NCBI GenBank assembly: GCA_010645155.1
Contig: CM021315.1
Coordinates: 3,132,168 to 3,196,167 of the forward strand
Direction of reading: 5' to 3'
DNA length: 64,000 nucleotides
Source: Tigriopus japonicus
Taxonomy: Eukaryota > Arthropoda > Copepoda > Harpacticoida > Harpacticidae
The position numbers and the translations under genes were made by a program. This document shows positions 46,201-58,600 of the stretch, in pieces (position 1 is the first letter of the stretch; each line of letters opens with the position of its first letter). The notes beneath the pieces were generated by a model. The model searched no databases. It worked only from the letters and a program-made list of their open reading frames with translations, and was not told the DNA's origin.

Positions 46201-49200
46201 ATTGTCACCATCTTCATTTAGAGTTTAAGTGCAGTAAAATATGGAAAAAACATCTTTGTTAAAGTCAAAAATGGTAGGTGGCTATTTAAAATGTTCCATA
46301 CACAATAAAAAAATAAATGTTCAAACACGATTCAATTTGAACGTCCTTTCGTTAAAAATGTCCAGAATTTGGCGCATTTTTTACTTTACGTTGAATGCAT
46401 TATTCGTAATCGTTTTATCGGATCATCTGTTGTTCTTGTGTGAAGCAGAAAAAACACTATTGGAATATTAATCGATCTAAATTTTCACACAATCTCGCTC
46501 TCCAATAACAACATATTGAGAAATGCGTGTAAATGTAATCAGTTCTATTTATTCCACAAACAAGGAAGAAATAATGAAAAGTGAAGGAATCGAGGAAGAC
46601 AAGTCCTTTCATCGATCCAAAGGCTTCTTTATCAGATATGGGTAAAGAACAAAGATTATCAAGAGCCTAGCTTTCCCTTTATTTCTTTCTTTCTTTCTCT
46701 GGAACACTTCTACCAAATGAAAGACCATTCTTCACGAGTCATGAATGAGAGATTCTTGATGTTCGAAATTGATGGTAATTCATTCGGACACTTGTAAGAT
46801 TACTCAAGGATCACGGAACACCATTTCACGCATTTCCCTTCTTCTTTAGATTAATATTGGTCTTGAGGTCGACTCATCGTCGATCTCTTATAAGAAAGAA
46901 TCTTTATCAATCCGATCATGAGATTTTTTCAGGAAAACTATCGTGAAAACAAAGGGAAAAGAGGATAGTTTAATCATAGGTAGACTGGCTTTGTATATCT
47001 TCAAAATGCATGATTTTCGGAATGATATCAAAAATCAAAATGAACATTTCTTTTACTCATATAAATTGATATTTGGTGAACCCATGTGAAGAGAAAAAGT
47101 ATAATTTTTCATGTGAGTCGCTCTTGAAGCTATTTTATTTGTTTACAGGGTCGTTTAGTAGTCTATTTAAATCATAACTTCGAACCAGTTTGTTTAGCAA
47201 AAAAATGTAAAATAATATCTATTCATAAGAAATCCTTCTTTCAATTCTATACATTTATATCCAAAAATCGTGTATTTAAACGAGTTTCAAGCCCAGTCAA
47301 AAATTAAATGCCTTAAGTAAGTGATTCCGTTTTTTTTCTTTTTTCACAGGTTGCAACTAATATTTGTTTATTTTCATCAAAGATATGAAAGACGGGCCCA
47401 AATATTGAAAGGTGAATCTAAAAGATCTAAGATCAATTTAGTAGATTCGTGATGGAATAGACTTGACAAAACTATCAAAAAAGACACTGTAGCTACAAGC
47501 TCAAATCGTCAAATGTAAGAATATAGTTTTTGATCTCGCAAATAAAAATGGAAATTATTTTTTTGTTTCTCATAAAGAATCATTTAAGTACACATTTTCT
47601 GCAAAAAAGTTTGTACGTTTTCATGTCCACAGTACGAGAGTTATTGAAAACCGAATCGAAAGAAATTTTATAAACAAATCTATGTCTTCTTGTATTTTGT
47701 GTTATGATTCTCCAAGAACCAAATCCAAAATGGACCAAAAGTTTAAAAGAATTTCACAACGAATATTCTGTGTTATGATTCTCCAAGAACCAAATCCAAA
47801 ATGGACTAATGGTTTAAAAAAATTTCACAGCGAATATTCTGAGCTCATACCTTTGAGTCCTCTCCATATTTTAGCAGCTATTTATCATAAACAATTGAAA
47901 AAGGGAGTAAATAAAATTTTGACAGATATCTAAGTAAGCTCTAAAAATGTGTTGAGTGTGTGCACAAAAATAAGTGAATGATGTGTAATGAATCAAGATC
48001 TGACTGACAAAAAACAAGTCAACCAAACTTGTTTGAATTTTCATACTAACATCATATAATTTTTTAAGTACCATGGAACACAGAAAAATCGAAACAAAAA
48101 CTGAAAGGTGCAATACATTTTTCGGTCTCCTCCTAAACAATCAGTTTTTGTTCTAGCAATGCCCTTGGAAGTGTATTCAATGTGGCATCAATATCCTTGG
48201 ACTTTTGGCGAGTATGTTTGTGATGTGAAAACCGTTTTAACCGAGGCCGTCACGTGTGCTTCCATCCTCACTGTGGTCACTTTTACCGTAGAAAGGTGAG
48301 CTAATCTCTCCTCTAGTCACTCACTCATTAAGGGCCATTATCACCGATATTTCCTCAGGTACTTGGCCATTTGTCATCCTTTACTCTTGGCCACTCATTC
48401 AAAGGCTCACCGAGCGTTCTGCGTCATCATGGGTATTTGGGCCTTTGGGATCTCGTACTCGATCCCATGGATCATTCCCACCAAGGTATGTGGATTAGGA
48501 GACGAGACGGTCTTGAAGACCATTGACGTCTGACTAACTCGTTTATTTGTTGAAGGTCAACTATCTGACTCATCCTGAAAGTGGAGCTTCCATTCCGGAG
48601 TCTGCGTGGTGTGCCATTCCGTTCCAAGATATGAGCAAGGCCAAGATCCCACTTATAATGATGATTGTGACCACCCTTCTGTTTTTCGTCATGCCTTTCA
48701 TTGTGGTCACCACTTTGTACTGTCGGTAAGCGTACTTAATTGATATGTAGGAGGGTTTCTCAACAACCCTCATAAGAAGCAAATGTTTACTTATGAAGAG
48801 GACCTTTGCTTTACCCTACAGAAGATTTTAATCCAAGCTTTCATTTTCGCCTATAGATGGCACTGAAGGCTGCACAATGGGTGTTTTTTTTCACCCAATT
48901 TCAAGGGAGGAGACGTGGTGTCGTGGTTAGCGCAGTTTCCTTTAGTGAGAGAGGTCCCAGGTTCGATTCTCCTCCCCGACCTTTCTCAAGGAAACTTTTA
49001 GACGTTAATCCACACCCACAGACGGAGAACNNNNNNNNNNNNNNNNNNNNNNNNNNNNNNNNNNNNNNNNNNNNNNNNNNNNNNNNNNNNNNNNNNNNNN
49101 NNNNNNNNNNNNNNNNNNNNNNNNNNNNNNNNNNNNNNNNNNNNNNNNNNNNNNNNNNNNNNNNNNNNNNNNNNNNNNNNNNNNNNNNNNNNNNNNNNNN

Positions 49201-49596
49201 NNNNNNNGAGCTTCAATCAAAGAGAAAAATGACAATCAACGCCATCTTGAGGTAAAATTGGTTGCGGGTGCTTCTTTGTAGTCTTTGGCCTTAATTTGTG
49301 AACACTCAGCATGGCTTTTTGATTTTTGAACACAACAATATCGTAATTGAGTTCTCAAAGGCACAAAATATGAAGAGAAATTCACTTTAAGATGGAAGCT
49401 TACACTTTTGGCAACAAGTTTAAGTTGAGGATGGATCTGAAATCAACAAAATTTACCTCTGTTCTTGCTCCATCTAGTGGCGATTTTTTTAACCTTCAAT
49501 TAAACTTCTTCATATAAAGGATTTTAGCCCAAGTTTAAAATAGACGCCAATAGATGGCGCGGAACATGACGTTAAGAAAAGAGAAAAGTTTGCGAG

Positions 49597-49627
<31 letters not shown>

Positions 49628-52600
49628 ATTTTATTCATCGTTTTGCGCAACATTCTACGCTTAAAATCCTTCACACAGTGAATGGGAATTAAATTGAATA
49701 TTTTGCTTGTGGTGCCATCTTTCGTCCACAAAATGAAAGACTTCAGTAAAGGTGTTGTTTTGATGGCAGATTTATTATTTAATTAGAGCTCTTTTTTGGA
49801 TTGTTGGTGCTAGGGTCGTTTGGTGAAATTAAGAGATAATCAGCGCCATCGCGTGGTAAAAAACAATTTCGAGGTTTTGGCGAAACATTCTGCCCTCAAT
49901 TTTCTCAATCCCAAATTCTAAGACTGAAAACATGAGATTAGAACAATTTTGATTAATAAGCAGCAATTATGCCAATGATTTCAAAAAGTGTTCACTTCTA
50001 ATACATCAGACTTTGTCCCATATTTGTCTCCATTTAGCAACGAATGTGAAAGCTGCAATAAAGTCTTTGCCTTTAAAAGAGACTATCTTAGTTGAGACAG
50101 ACTCTCGTGGTTCAAACTTTTCGGCCACTTTTCAAAATATCAGCGAAAAAGTTTCGAGACTTTAAGATGTCAAACATGTGGTCGGCAAAATAGCATAGAT
50201 ATACAAGGTTGTTACAAATTGGAGTCCCGCACCAAATTTGGAATTATTCGTGACACATTACGTTTGTTATGAAATTGTACTAATACTAATTAAAGAAAAC
50301 AGTTTGAAGTATGCTCATGCAAAGTATTTTCGAATTTGATTGACTCTTTGTAAAACTATGATTTTGTTTTCAAGAGCGACTCTCCTACTCTATGTACGGA
50401 CGCTCTATTCTCAAAAAACATCCTTACTTTGAGTGCCCAATAGAAGGACCAATATTGCCGTAATTCATTAGCCGACACATACAAAGTGTTAGACATACAC
50501 CTGTACTTTTCAAGTTAATTTAACCTCAACTTAACTTCATCGTCTCCTATTGTCAAAATTTACCATTGATGATTTTGGGACTCTAATTTAAAACAACCCT
50601 GTATAATCCACTTAACATAGTTACAAGCCATTCATTCAGTCATCCAACTAAGTATTTGAGAAACATACCAGAAGTATTACTTTTCATTTTTAAAATCGAG
50701 CTCCGTCAACTTAAAAGGATGATTTAGGAACGTCAGTGATTCTCGTCCTGTGTAAAGGAATCCCTTGTGTGTCTTTGTTCAGTAAAATGAGCTAGTTGGT
50801 CCAACTTGCGTGGCTCAAAACATTAATGGCTCTTGAACACACTTTTCGAGAATGGCAAGAAAGCGAGAGAGTCTGGCAAGATTACGAGGGAAAATTAGGG
50901 GTCTTTACATGAAAGAAAGTTATCCTACCGGAAGGAACACGTTTGGGTTGTGCAGGAAACTTGATATGGATTTCCCATAGTCGCCCAACCTTTTAGTTGA
51001 TGTGCCCGTTTGAGTGTTTTTTTGTGCCCATATTTCTGGAATGGGCCATCCAGTAGGTTTTGCTTTTAGAAATCAAGTAAGTCAGAAAAGTTTGCAATCG
51101 AGGATCAGTTTTGATCATTTACTACTTAAACGTTGAGCTTCGCCCTTCACTTTTTAGCTTAACAGTCTACTTTCCACAATAAATAAAAACTATTAATGGA
51201 ATAGAATTCCCTGAACAAGAAAAAATCGTAATCAAAAGAGTATCTTTTGTACAACTTCATGAAGAATTGACAAAGGGTTCCATGGTTTAACTAACAGAAA
51301 TGTTACTTTGGGTCATAGCAGCGTCTAAAAAAAAGCACAGGGCGAGTGTGGCTTTGTGTTCCATGTTGATGTTGATGATCATGCAAATTTAGATGTCGAA
51401 AGAAATCAATATTGATAAACAACACTTAAGAGGGAAATTTAAAAGAAAGAGCGCCCTGATATAACTAGTATTTGAATAATTGCTAACTGAAGTCGTGCTT
51501 CGAATTTTAGCACCTACCCTGTAAATACACATCTTGATGGTTTACGTGAAAAAGATTTAGTGTGGTTTGATGATCATGAATTGTAGCTGAAACTGCAGAA
51601 GCTCATGTGAAAGAAGCGTCGTCAGAACACAAGTGAAGGTGACTTTATCATGAAGCTTTAAAAAAGCCAAACACACCAGGATATACAAGAGAAAAAAAAA
51701 TAAAGCAAATAGGAGACTTTGACCGAAAAATATCTATGCTAGAGCAGGAATCCCTCTTATTTTATGATCCAATGACTGGATCAAATGCTACTGGCAAGAT
51801 CAATGTAAATTGATTGCAAAATCGACTTTCGTTATAACTTGAACTTCCTGATTGATGGTGGCGACAACAACGGCAAACATTTGAAGCTTCGAAAAAGCCA
51901 AACAACTTGACTGCGTCGACGCTTCTTTCCCATGAGTTTCTTTAGCTGAAACTAGTCGCTCAAGTATTTAACAGTAGCATCTATTTTCTACAAACATTCT
52001 CGAGTTGAATTTTGAGCACAAGTGATATACTGGAACGATCCTCAAAATAAGCTTCATTTGCTAGTTAACACCCCGTACTAAATTTGGAAAGCAGACAAGC
52101 AAAATAAAGAAAGAATTCGTGATCCATCACAAAAATTACTTTGTCTTTTATACATTTCATGGCAAAATAGCATATTAAATTTTGCAAATGCTTTTACTCA
52201 GGGGTTTCATTTCGGTTACGGTTGAGTCCCATGTTAGCTGAAACTTGAGGTTTTGGTAATGGGTCCATTTGGCTCATCCTAATTAAGTCAAAACCATCCT
52301 AACCCTCTCGATAACCACAACCACCAACCAAACGTTCAGCCCTAATCAGGCAAATAGATTGAAATGGGATCCTGAAAGAATCATCATGCGCAAAATCTCT
52401 GACTTCTTTTCTGTTTCTTGTCAATTTCTGAGTGTGCTGAGGTACATTTAATGTCTTCGAGACCCACTTTGTACCTATATGATGGGTCAATACCTTCAAA
52501 AAGTCAAAGAGACCCTCTGATTGACGACCTTTGTTGAAGATGATTATGACTCTTGAGAAAAGTTTTGCGAAACATTTGCAAAGAGTACTTTGCTAGTGCT

Positions 52601-55600
52601 GAAAACGTAAGAGACTTTAACTAATCTTAAAAAGCTTTTTTCTGATAAAAGAGACTTGCTCAGGGAATTACTTTACGGCTTTAGGACTGAATCTGGAAAC
52701 TTTTTCTAAAGCGCTTTTTTCCAACAAGTGAGCACATAGCGGGTATTTGGTCAAAATTCTTGAAAACTTAATCAGAAACAACCCGGAGACACAAGAATAC
52801 AATTGCGACTTAAAGAATGCAAACAAAAGTCATTTTTTATGCACGTTATCTTGCAAATGGATTTTTTTGCTACTAAATAGAGAAATATAACCACCGACAT
52901 CAATAAAAGATGATTTTCATAAGGAAGAAAGAAATTCAATAAAAGCTTAAAAATCCGTCACTATATGGAGGCAAAACTGGGACGCACCATCCTGATTTTA
53001 GAGCTATATTTCCTTTGAAACAGTTACCAAATTTTCAACTTAGATCCTAAAATTGGTATAGCTTCATATTTCAAATCTTTCAAAGTTCATTTACGATGTT
53101 TTGTGTTTCAAAATAAAAGTCATGCACAGTAATCATAAATTGAGTCCAAATATTATGCCAAATTGTCCAAAATTGTTCTTGTACTAACAGCTGTCAGTTT
53201 TCTCCTACATTGGAGCTCTACTTAGCTGCAAAATGATATTTACTTAAATATAGAGTTGTTTGGTGAAAACAAGAGAGAACACATAAGGCTATGTGTGGCG
53301 AATTATGTGAAAACCATTTAAGGAATCCAAATGCCAGTTGCTCTAAAGATTTGAAAAATGCCATTAGTATTGTTGCAGGCACCTTAAATAACAGCTCCTA
53401 GATATGAGATCTATAACAAAAATGACTTTGAGGGTTAGCTAAATATTTAAAAAGACCAACAATCTCTCATCTTTTTTTTTAATTCTATGGCAGAATTGGC
53501 AAATCTATGAAGTCGAGTTGCTCCTTAACATCTTGCACGTGTCGTGGATCCGTAGATTGTTCTGTTTGTGACGCCGAACAAAGAGGGCATAAATCTCGCA
53601 AAACCGTGATTCGAATGCTAAGTATGTAACCAAAGAATTGTCATTATTGGTGCCTAGCTTAATGGCTAGCATTTGATTACTTTTTCAGTGACTGTGGTGG
53701 TTTGTTTCTTCTTGTGTTGGTCACCCTATCACACTCAGCGTTTGGTTTTTGCCACCCTGACTCTGACTGGTGGCTGGAACACCCAGACTACTTACATTCA
53801 TTATTATCTCTGGCTAGCATCTGGTAAGTCAATTAATATTTGTATCTTTCAGGAAAGAACGTTTCAATCAACCATTTTTTAGATGGAGTAGATGATAGAA
53901 TGCACATATAACAATTCGTAGTTATATAAAACATATTATATTTAAACCATAATGCGCGCAGTTTACTTGTGATCTGAGAAATTTGAAGAAAGGATACTTT
54001 TTCACAGCATATTGTTTTAGTCATCAAAAGAATTCCAGCAATGCAATGTGTGCTCAAAGTAAGCATGGTTTTGCTTGAAGCAAAATGGATGAGTGTAATC
54101 TGACAAATTCTGTCGGGGATTATGGGGCAAAAATGCGTCAGAGTTGAGACTAAGCCTCTAAAAACTCAGTCAATGTTCTCGAAACGAATTCGCATTTTTC
54201 GTTTTGACAATCAATCGATCCAAGAGCTTTTCCCCACATAAAAAACTCAAACTATTAAACACCCAAGCTTAGTGCTGATCAAGAAGCACTGAAAACTGGA
54301 GTGAGAGGCCAACAGTGAGGATTATGATTTCCAGAAGGATTGATTCAATTGCGTTCTTCTGCCAACGAGACCTGGCTTGTAATCAGTAGACGACGTGTTT
54401 CAATTTTCAGATCAATCGAATAGCGGAGTGAAAAATTGTGTCCTCTCAAACTTATGTACTGAAGAGAGCATAGAAGGAATGACTTCGCCCTTTTGTGGTA
54501 AAACAAGTACCAGAAAAGGGATAGTTCATTCATTCTCGGCACAATTTGCACTGAACTTTGAGTGAGCATAACTTTTGACTCCGACGTTCGAATGAGCTGA
54601 AAATTGAAATACGTATTCTTATCAACATGACCAAGATCTCATTTGCAGAAGAACGTAATTGCTTTGTTACGACAAGGGATCGTGATTCCTTTCGTTAGCC
54701 TCCCAGTCCAGTGAAATTCAGTGGTTCTTGTTCTGATTCATCCCTAGCCAGTTTGGCCTCCAAATCCCCAGCTAAATTCGACCGACTACACTCATCCATT
54801 TCACTTTCACAGTGAAACAATCAACATCAGAAACCCTTCAACTGAAGATGCCTGGATCTATTTTCTTTAATGGTTACTAGTACAATATTCTCATTAATGA
54901 AACATGTCGGGGGTAATTTTTTGTTTGGTTTGAAAATCTAAAATGTTACAACTCTGAATGTTGAATGCCAAAGCTAAAATGTAGTAGTAATCTCTTATCC
55001 CAATTTTAACAAATTCTTCAAACAAAATCAATAACGAAATGTTAAAAAATATCAACCGGTTCATAAAAGGATTATGTCTAAAAATGTGTCTTTTTGTACC
55101 TGTTTCCTTTATTAACTAAATCTTTTTGGGATAAAACTTACATACACGCAATTCAATGATTTTGATAGTAGCTAATGACACTAGAAAAATAAAATAAAAT
55201 TTGAAACGAGAATTTATTGGCAATTGCAATTGAGTAAATTTTAAAAGTAATTAACCTAGGTCTAGAAAACGATTTGTTTAAAAAACAATGCGTTTTACTT
55301 TACTGTTATGGTTTTACGGGTGACTTCAAACACAATTGGTAAAATGTCAAGTTGTAATTATGTCAATAATGACCAAAAAATTACTACTATTTCGTAAACA
55401 AACAACTTATAGCACTGAAAGATCTTACATATTGGCTTTTAGCAATATCCCCTTAATAATATAATAATACAAAATAGATAACAAAAGAAAATCTCCTTGG
55501 CTATTAAGAGATGGTAATGCCTCACCTAAGGGCGAGGCTCAAATCCGTGACCCATGGCAAACATCCCGTTTTTTAAAGAGATTGTCGCCTAAAGTAGAGC

Positions 55601-58600
55601 AAGTTATTACTTTGATGGGTTTCTTTTATCCAAGACATGAAAAAATGACAGAGAATGCTTCCAGAGAATTTCCCTGAGCCATGGGATTTGTGACAATTGT
55701 TTTCTTATCCAAGCTGATTGTTGATAATCTCACTTCTGACTGACTCAAGCATTTTTTCCGAACAATGGAACAATGCTTTATGGGTGGTGGGGATGACGGT
55801 TCCATTCTGCTGATTACCAAATAACAATGGCTCACTTCAGGTTTCCATACGAAATGTATCGATTTAGTTTTCATAGCTTTGAAAACATTTTTGAACACGA
55901 GATGTCATTCTCTTGACAACAATTGTAAGAATGAACCTAAGTAGTTCATTTTAATTGTCTTATACCTTGAAGCACGGCTTTTGTCATTGCCAATTTTTTC
56001 ATGCTTTATGCTTTCTGGAGGTGAATCAAGAGAGATGTTTATGAATGGAGAAGCAGTTTGATTCAAAAATATTCCCATTATTGGATAAAAAGGGAAATAG
56101 AAATATACCTGGAAAAGTTCTGGAGCTCTTTTGAGACCGAAAATGCATCCTTAGTCGAAGAAAAGTGCAAAGAACGAGAGTACTTTCCGAGAAATAATCC
56201 CTTGCTAGTAAGAGGTTTCCGTCACTTTCCTGAAACGTACAATAAGAACATGTTTCGTAATTTAGCTTAGCTTTGAATGTGAAATTATATGTAGATTATT
56301 GCTTACCAAAGTCATTACATTCATTCATCAATAATCGGATTTGTTGGAATGATGAAAGAAGTTGCCCAACGGGATTTATTTGCCATCTAGAAAGCGAATC
56401 TCTTTTACCAAAACCATAAAACCTTAAGCGCAAAAAAAATCGATTTCAGCATAACATTTTAATTTAGGGGCGGATTTTCAGTAAGTGAAAACGGCAAAAA
56501 ATAAATTTTTTCATCGGCTTTTTGGATAAGTTGCTTGGAATAATAGTTGAAAAATACCAAAATAGTCAGGAAAAAAAGTTGGTTAAATTGATGAATACTT
56601 GGGCGTCTTTTTCACAAGTATGTTTTTTATGATATAGTTTGAATACCTGTTGCCCATTTTAAAGGAATCTTGTGAAAAGAAAATGATATTTTTGAAAAAC
56701 AGAATTCTTCAATTTAAAAAATAAAAACCAGAAAGAAATGCAAAAAGTGGAATACTTTGAAGAAAAATGCAGATATCTAAAAGTCCAAAAGAATTGGAAA
56801 AATCGCCTTGAATCGCAAAAAAAGTTCAAAATGGTCAAAAATAGGAAGGAAACTCGTTGGCAATTCAAAATGTTCTAAATGACCTTTCTAAAATACATCC
56901 TTTCGCAAACAGACATTTTTCAAAGTTCAACTTTACTTCTGTTTTGGAAGAGCATGAGTTGGGCTTATGTTTTGCACAAATAAAATTATGGATATGTGGC
57001 TTGTTTTGTATGATTGAAATATCTCTTCAATTTCAGGAATTGGTTATTATGTCAGTTGTTGTATCAATCCGCTGGTGTATTGCATAATGTCTCGAAGATT
57101 TCGTCGTGGGCTTAAGAATGTTTCGAATTGTATGGCGTCTACGAGTAATTCTTCGATTGCCACTGGAATGGGTAAGAGTCTACGTACGTAAGACAATATT
57201 ATTATTTACTTGTGCTGGAAGCACTGAATTTCTAGAGTGGGAGGCTAGCAAAGAGAATGATGATTTCCAGAAGGATTAATTTGATTGCGTTCTTCTGCAA
57301 ACAAGACCTGGCTTGTATTCAGTAGACGACGTATTTAAAACTTCAACTCAATCGAATGCTGGAGTGTAAAGTTATGCCTTCTCAGATTCATATACTGAAG
57401 AGAGCATAGAATGAAAGCGATTGCCCTTTTGTGGTTAAAAATCAGTTTTGATGTTCTAGGAAGTAGCGACCAAACCTCAAAAACTTAAGAAGTGTTGTTA
57501 TTCTCACTGCGCGATTTTACGTTTAAATGTTTAAACAATTTATGCAAGGACGCACAATGGCACGGTAATATTCTTCAAATAACATCACAGAAGTATAGAT
57601 GATACGGCATTCCGTTTCAAAATTTGATTCTCTCTGTTCCAACTTCTGGTCGAATTTCGCCACTCTTATTTTGGCGGGAAAAGAGTTCGGAAGATGCCTA
57701 CTTCTGATGAGCGTGAAAATGAGAAAAAAATGAAGATTTATGCATGTTAAATGCTACAATGCCTTTCTCATCTGCACAACTTGAAGATGGAGTGGCAAAT
57801 CTTGACATTTTCCGAAAAATAATGATGTTTTATTGGTTGTATCTAAAATTTTGCTACATAAATTGAAGGGGCTCTTTCGAACTTTTGAATCAGGAACGCC
57901 TGTCATCGAATAAACAGATGGCCAGAAGAGACATGTTCTCGTGGCAACTAAACATAAAAGGAAATCATTTGCGTAATTGCACGTTTCCAAATTCTTCTAG
58001 TGTTTTGTACTTACTCTTCAACATACATAATCCATGCCATTGTTCTTAAATGCCACATTTTTCGAAAATCATACCCTTGAAAGCTTGGGCGAGTTTTTGG
58101 CAAGCGTAGACTGCTAACGGTCTGGAAATTGATAAGGTAATCACTCCACAGACCATATAATGGCTAGACCTCGCTTCGCGCGAGAAAAAGGTGGACAACT
58201 TTGCTTCATCAGCTGGTACATAACACTACACCCTAAAATGGTGGGAATTTCGAACTTTTCAAAATTTTGCCAAATCTTGAACAAACTCAACGTACCGTAC
58301 GTACTTTGTTCTTGACGCAAGCGAACGTCGTTACTTCTGAGCACGCGGTCGATTTGCACTGAACTTTGAAGGAGCATAATTTTGAATTCAGACATTCGAT
58401 TGAGCTGAAAATTGAAATACGTGTTCTTGTCAACATTGTCAACATAGGCAAGGTCTCATTTAATGGAAATCGTGATTCCTCTCGTTAACCTCTCAGTCCA
58501 GAGAAATTCAGTGATTGTGTATTGATTGTGTATTGATTGTGTATTGCATAGTTTCAACATAATTGGAAGATTGAAAAAACTGTCAAAGTTTTGAAGAAGG

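Larger units (their letters stand above)
40758..48156 (+). other. Receptor intron 2 (7.4 kb)
   Basis: Donor GTAAGT, acceptor TTTTTGTTCTAG. It contains a hAT MITE (41617-41960), a hAT-like repeat (42745-43067), a foldback (43091-43838), a foldback interrupted by a hAT (44949-45953), a (TTTC)n tract at 46683-46700 and a 71-bp tandem duplication (47698-47839). 45960-47690 otherwise shows nothing. Confidence 0.75.
48726..53493 (+). other. Receptor intron 5 (4.8 kb)
   Basis: Donor GTAAGC, acceptor TTCTATGGCAG. It contains a tRNA-like SINE head, the assembly gap, a dispersed repeat, a (GAT)n microsatellite, a mariner-type MITE and a foldback element. 52290-53493 otherwise shows nothing recognised. 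Confidence 0.75.

Noticed and set aside
49602..49628. GAT repeats considered as a CRISPR-like or regulatory array
   Set aside because: A plain trinucleotide microsatellite without spacers.
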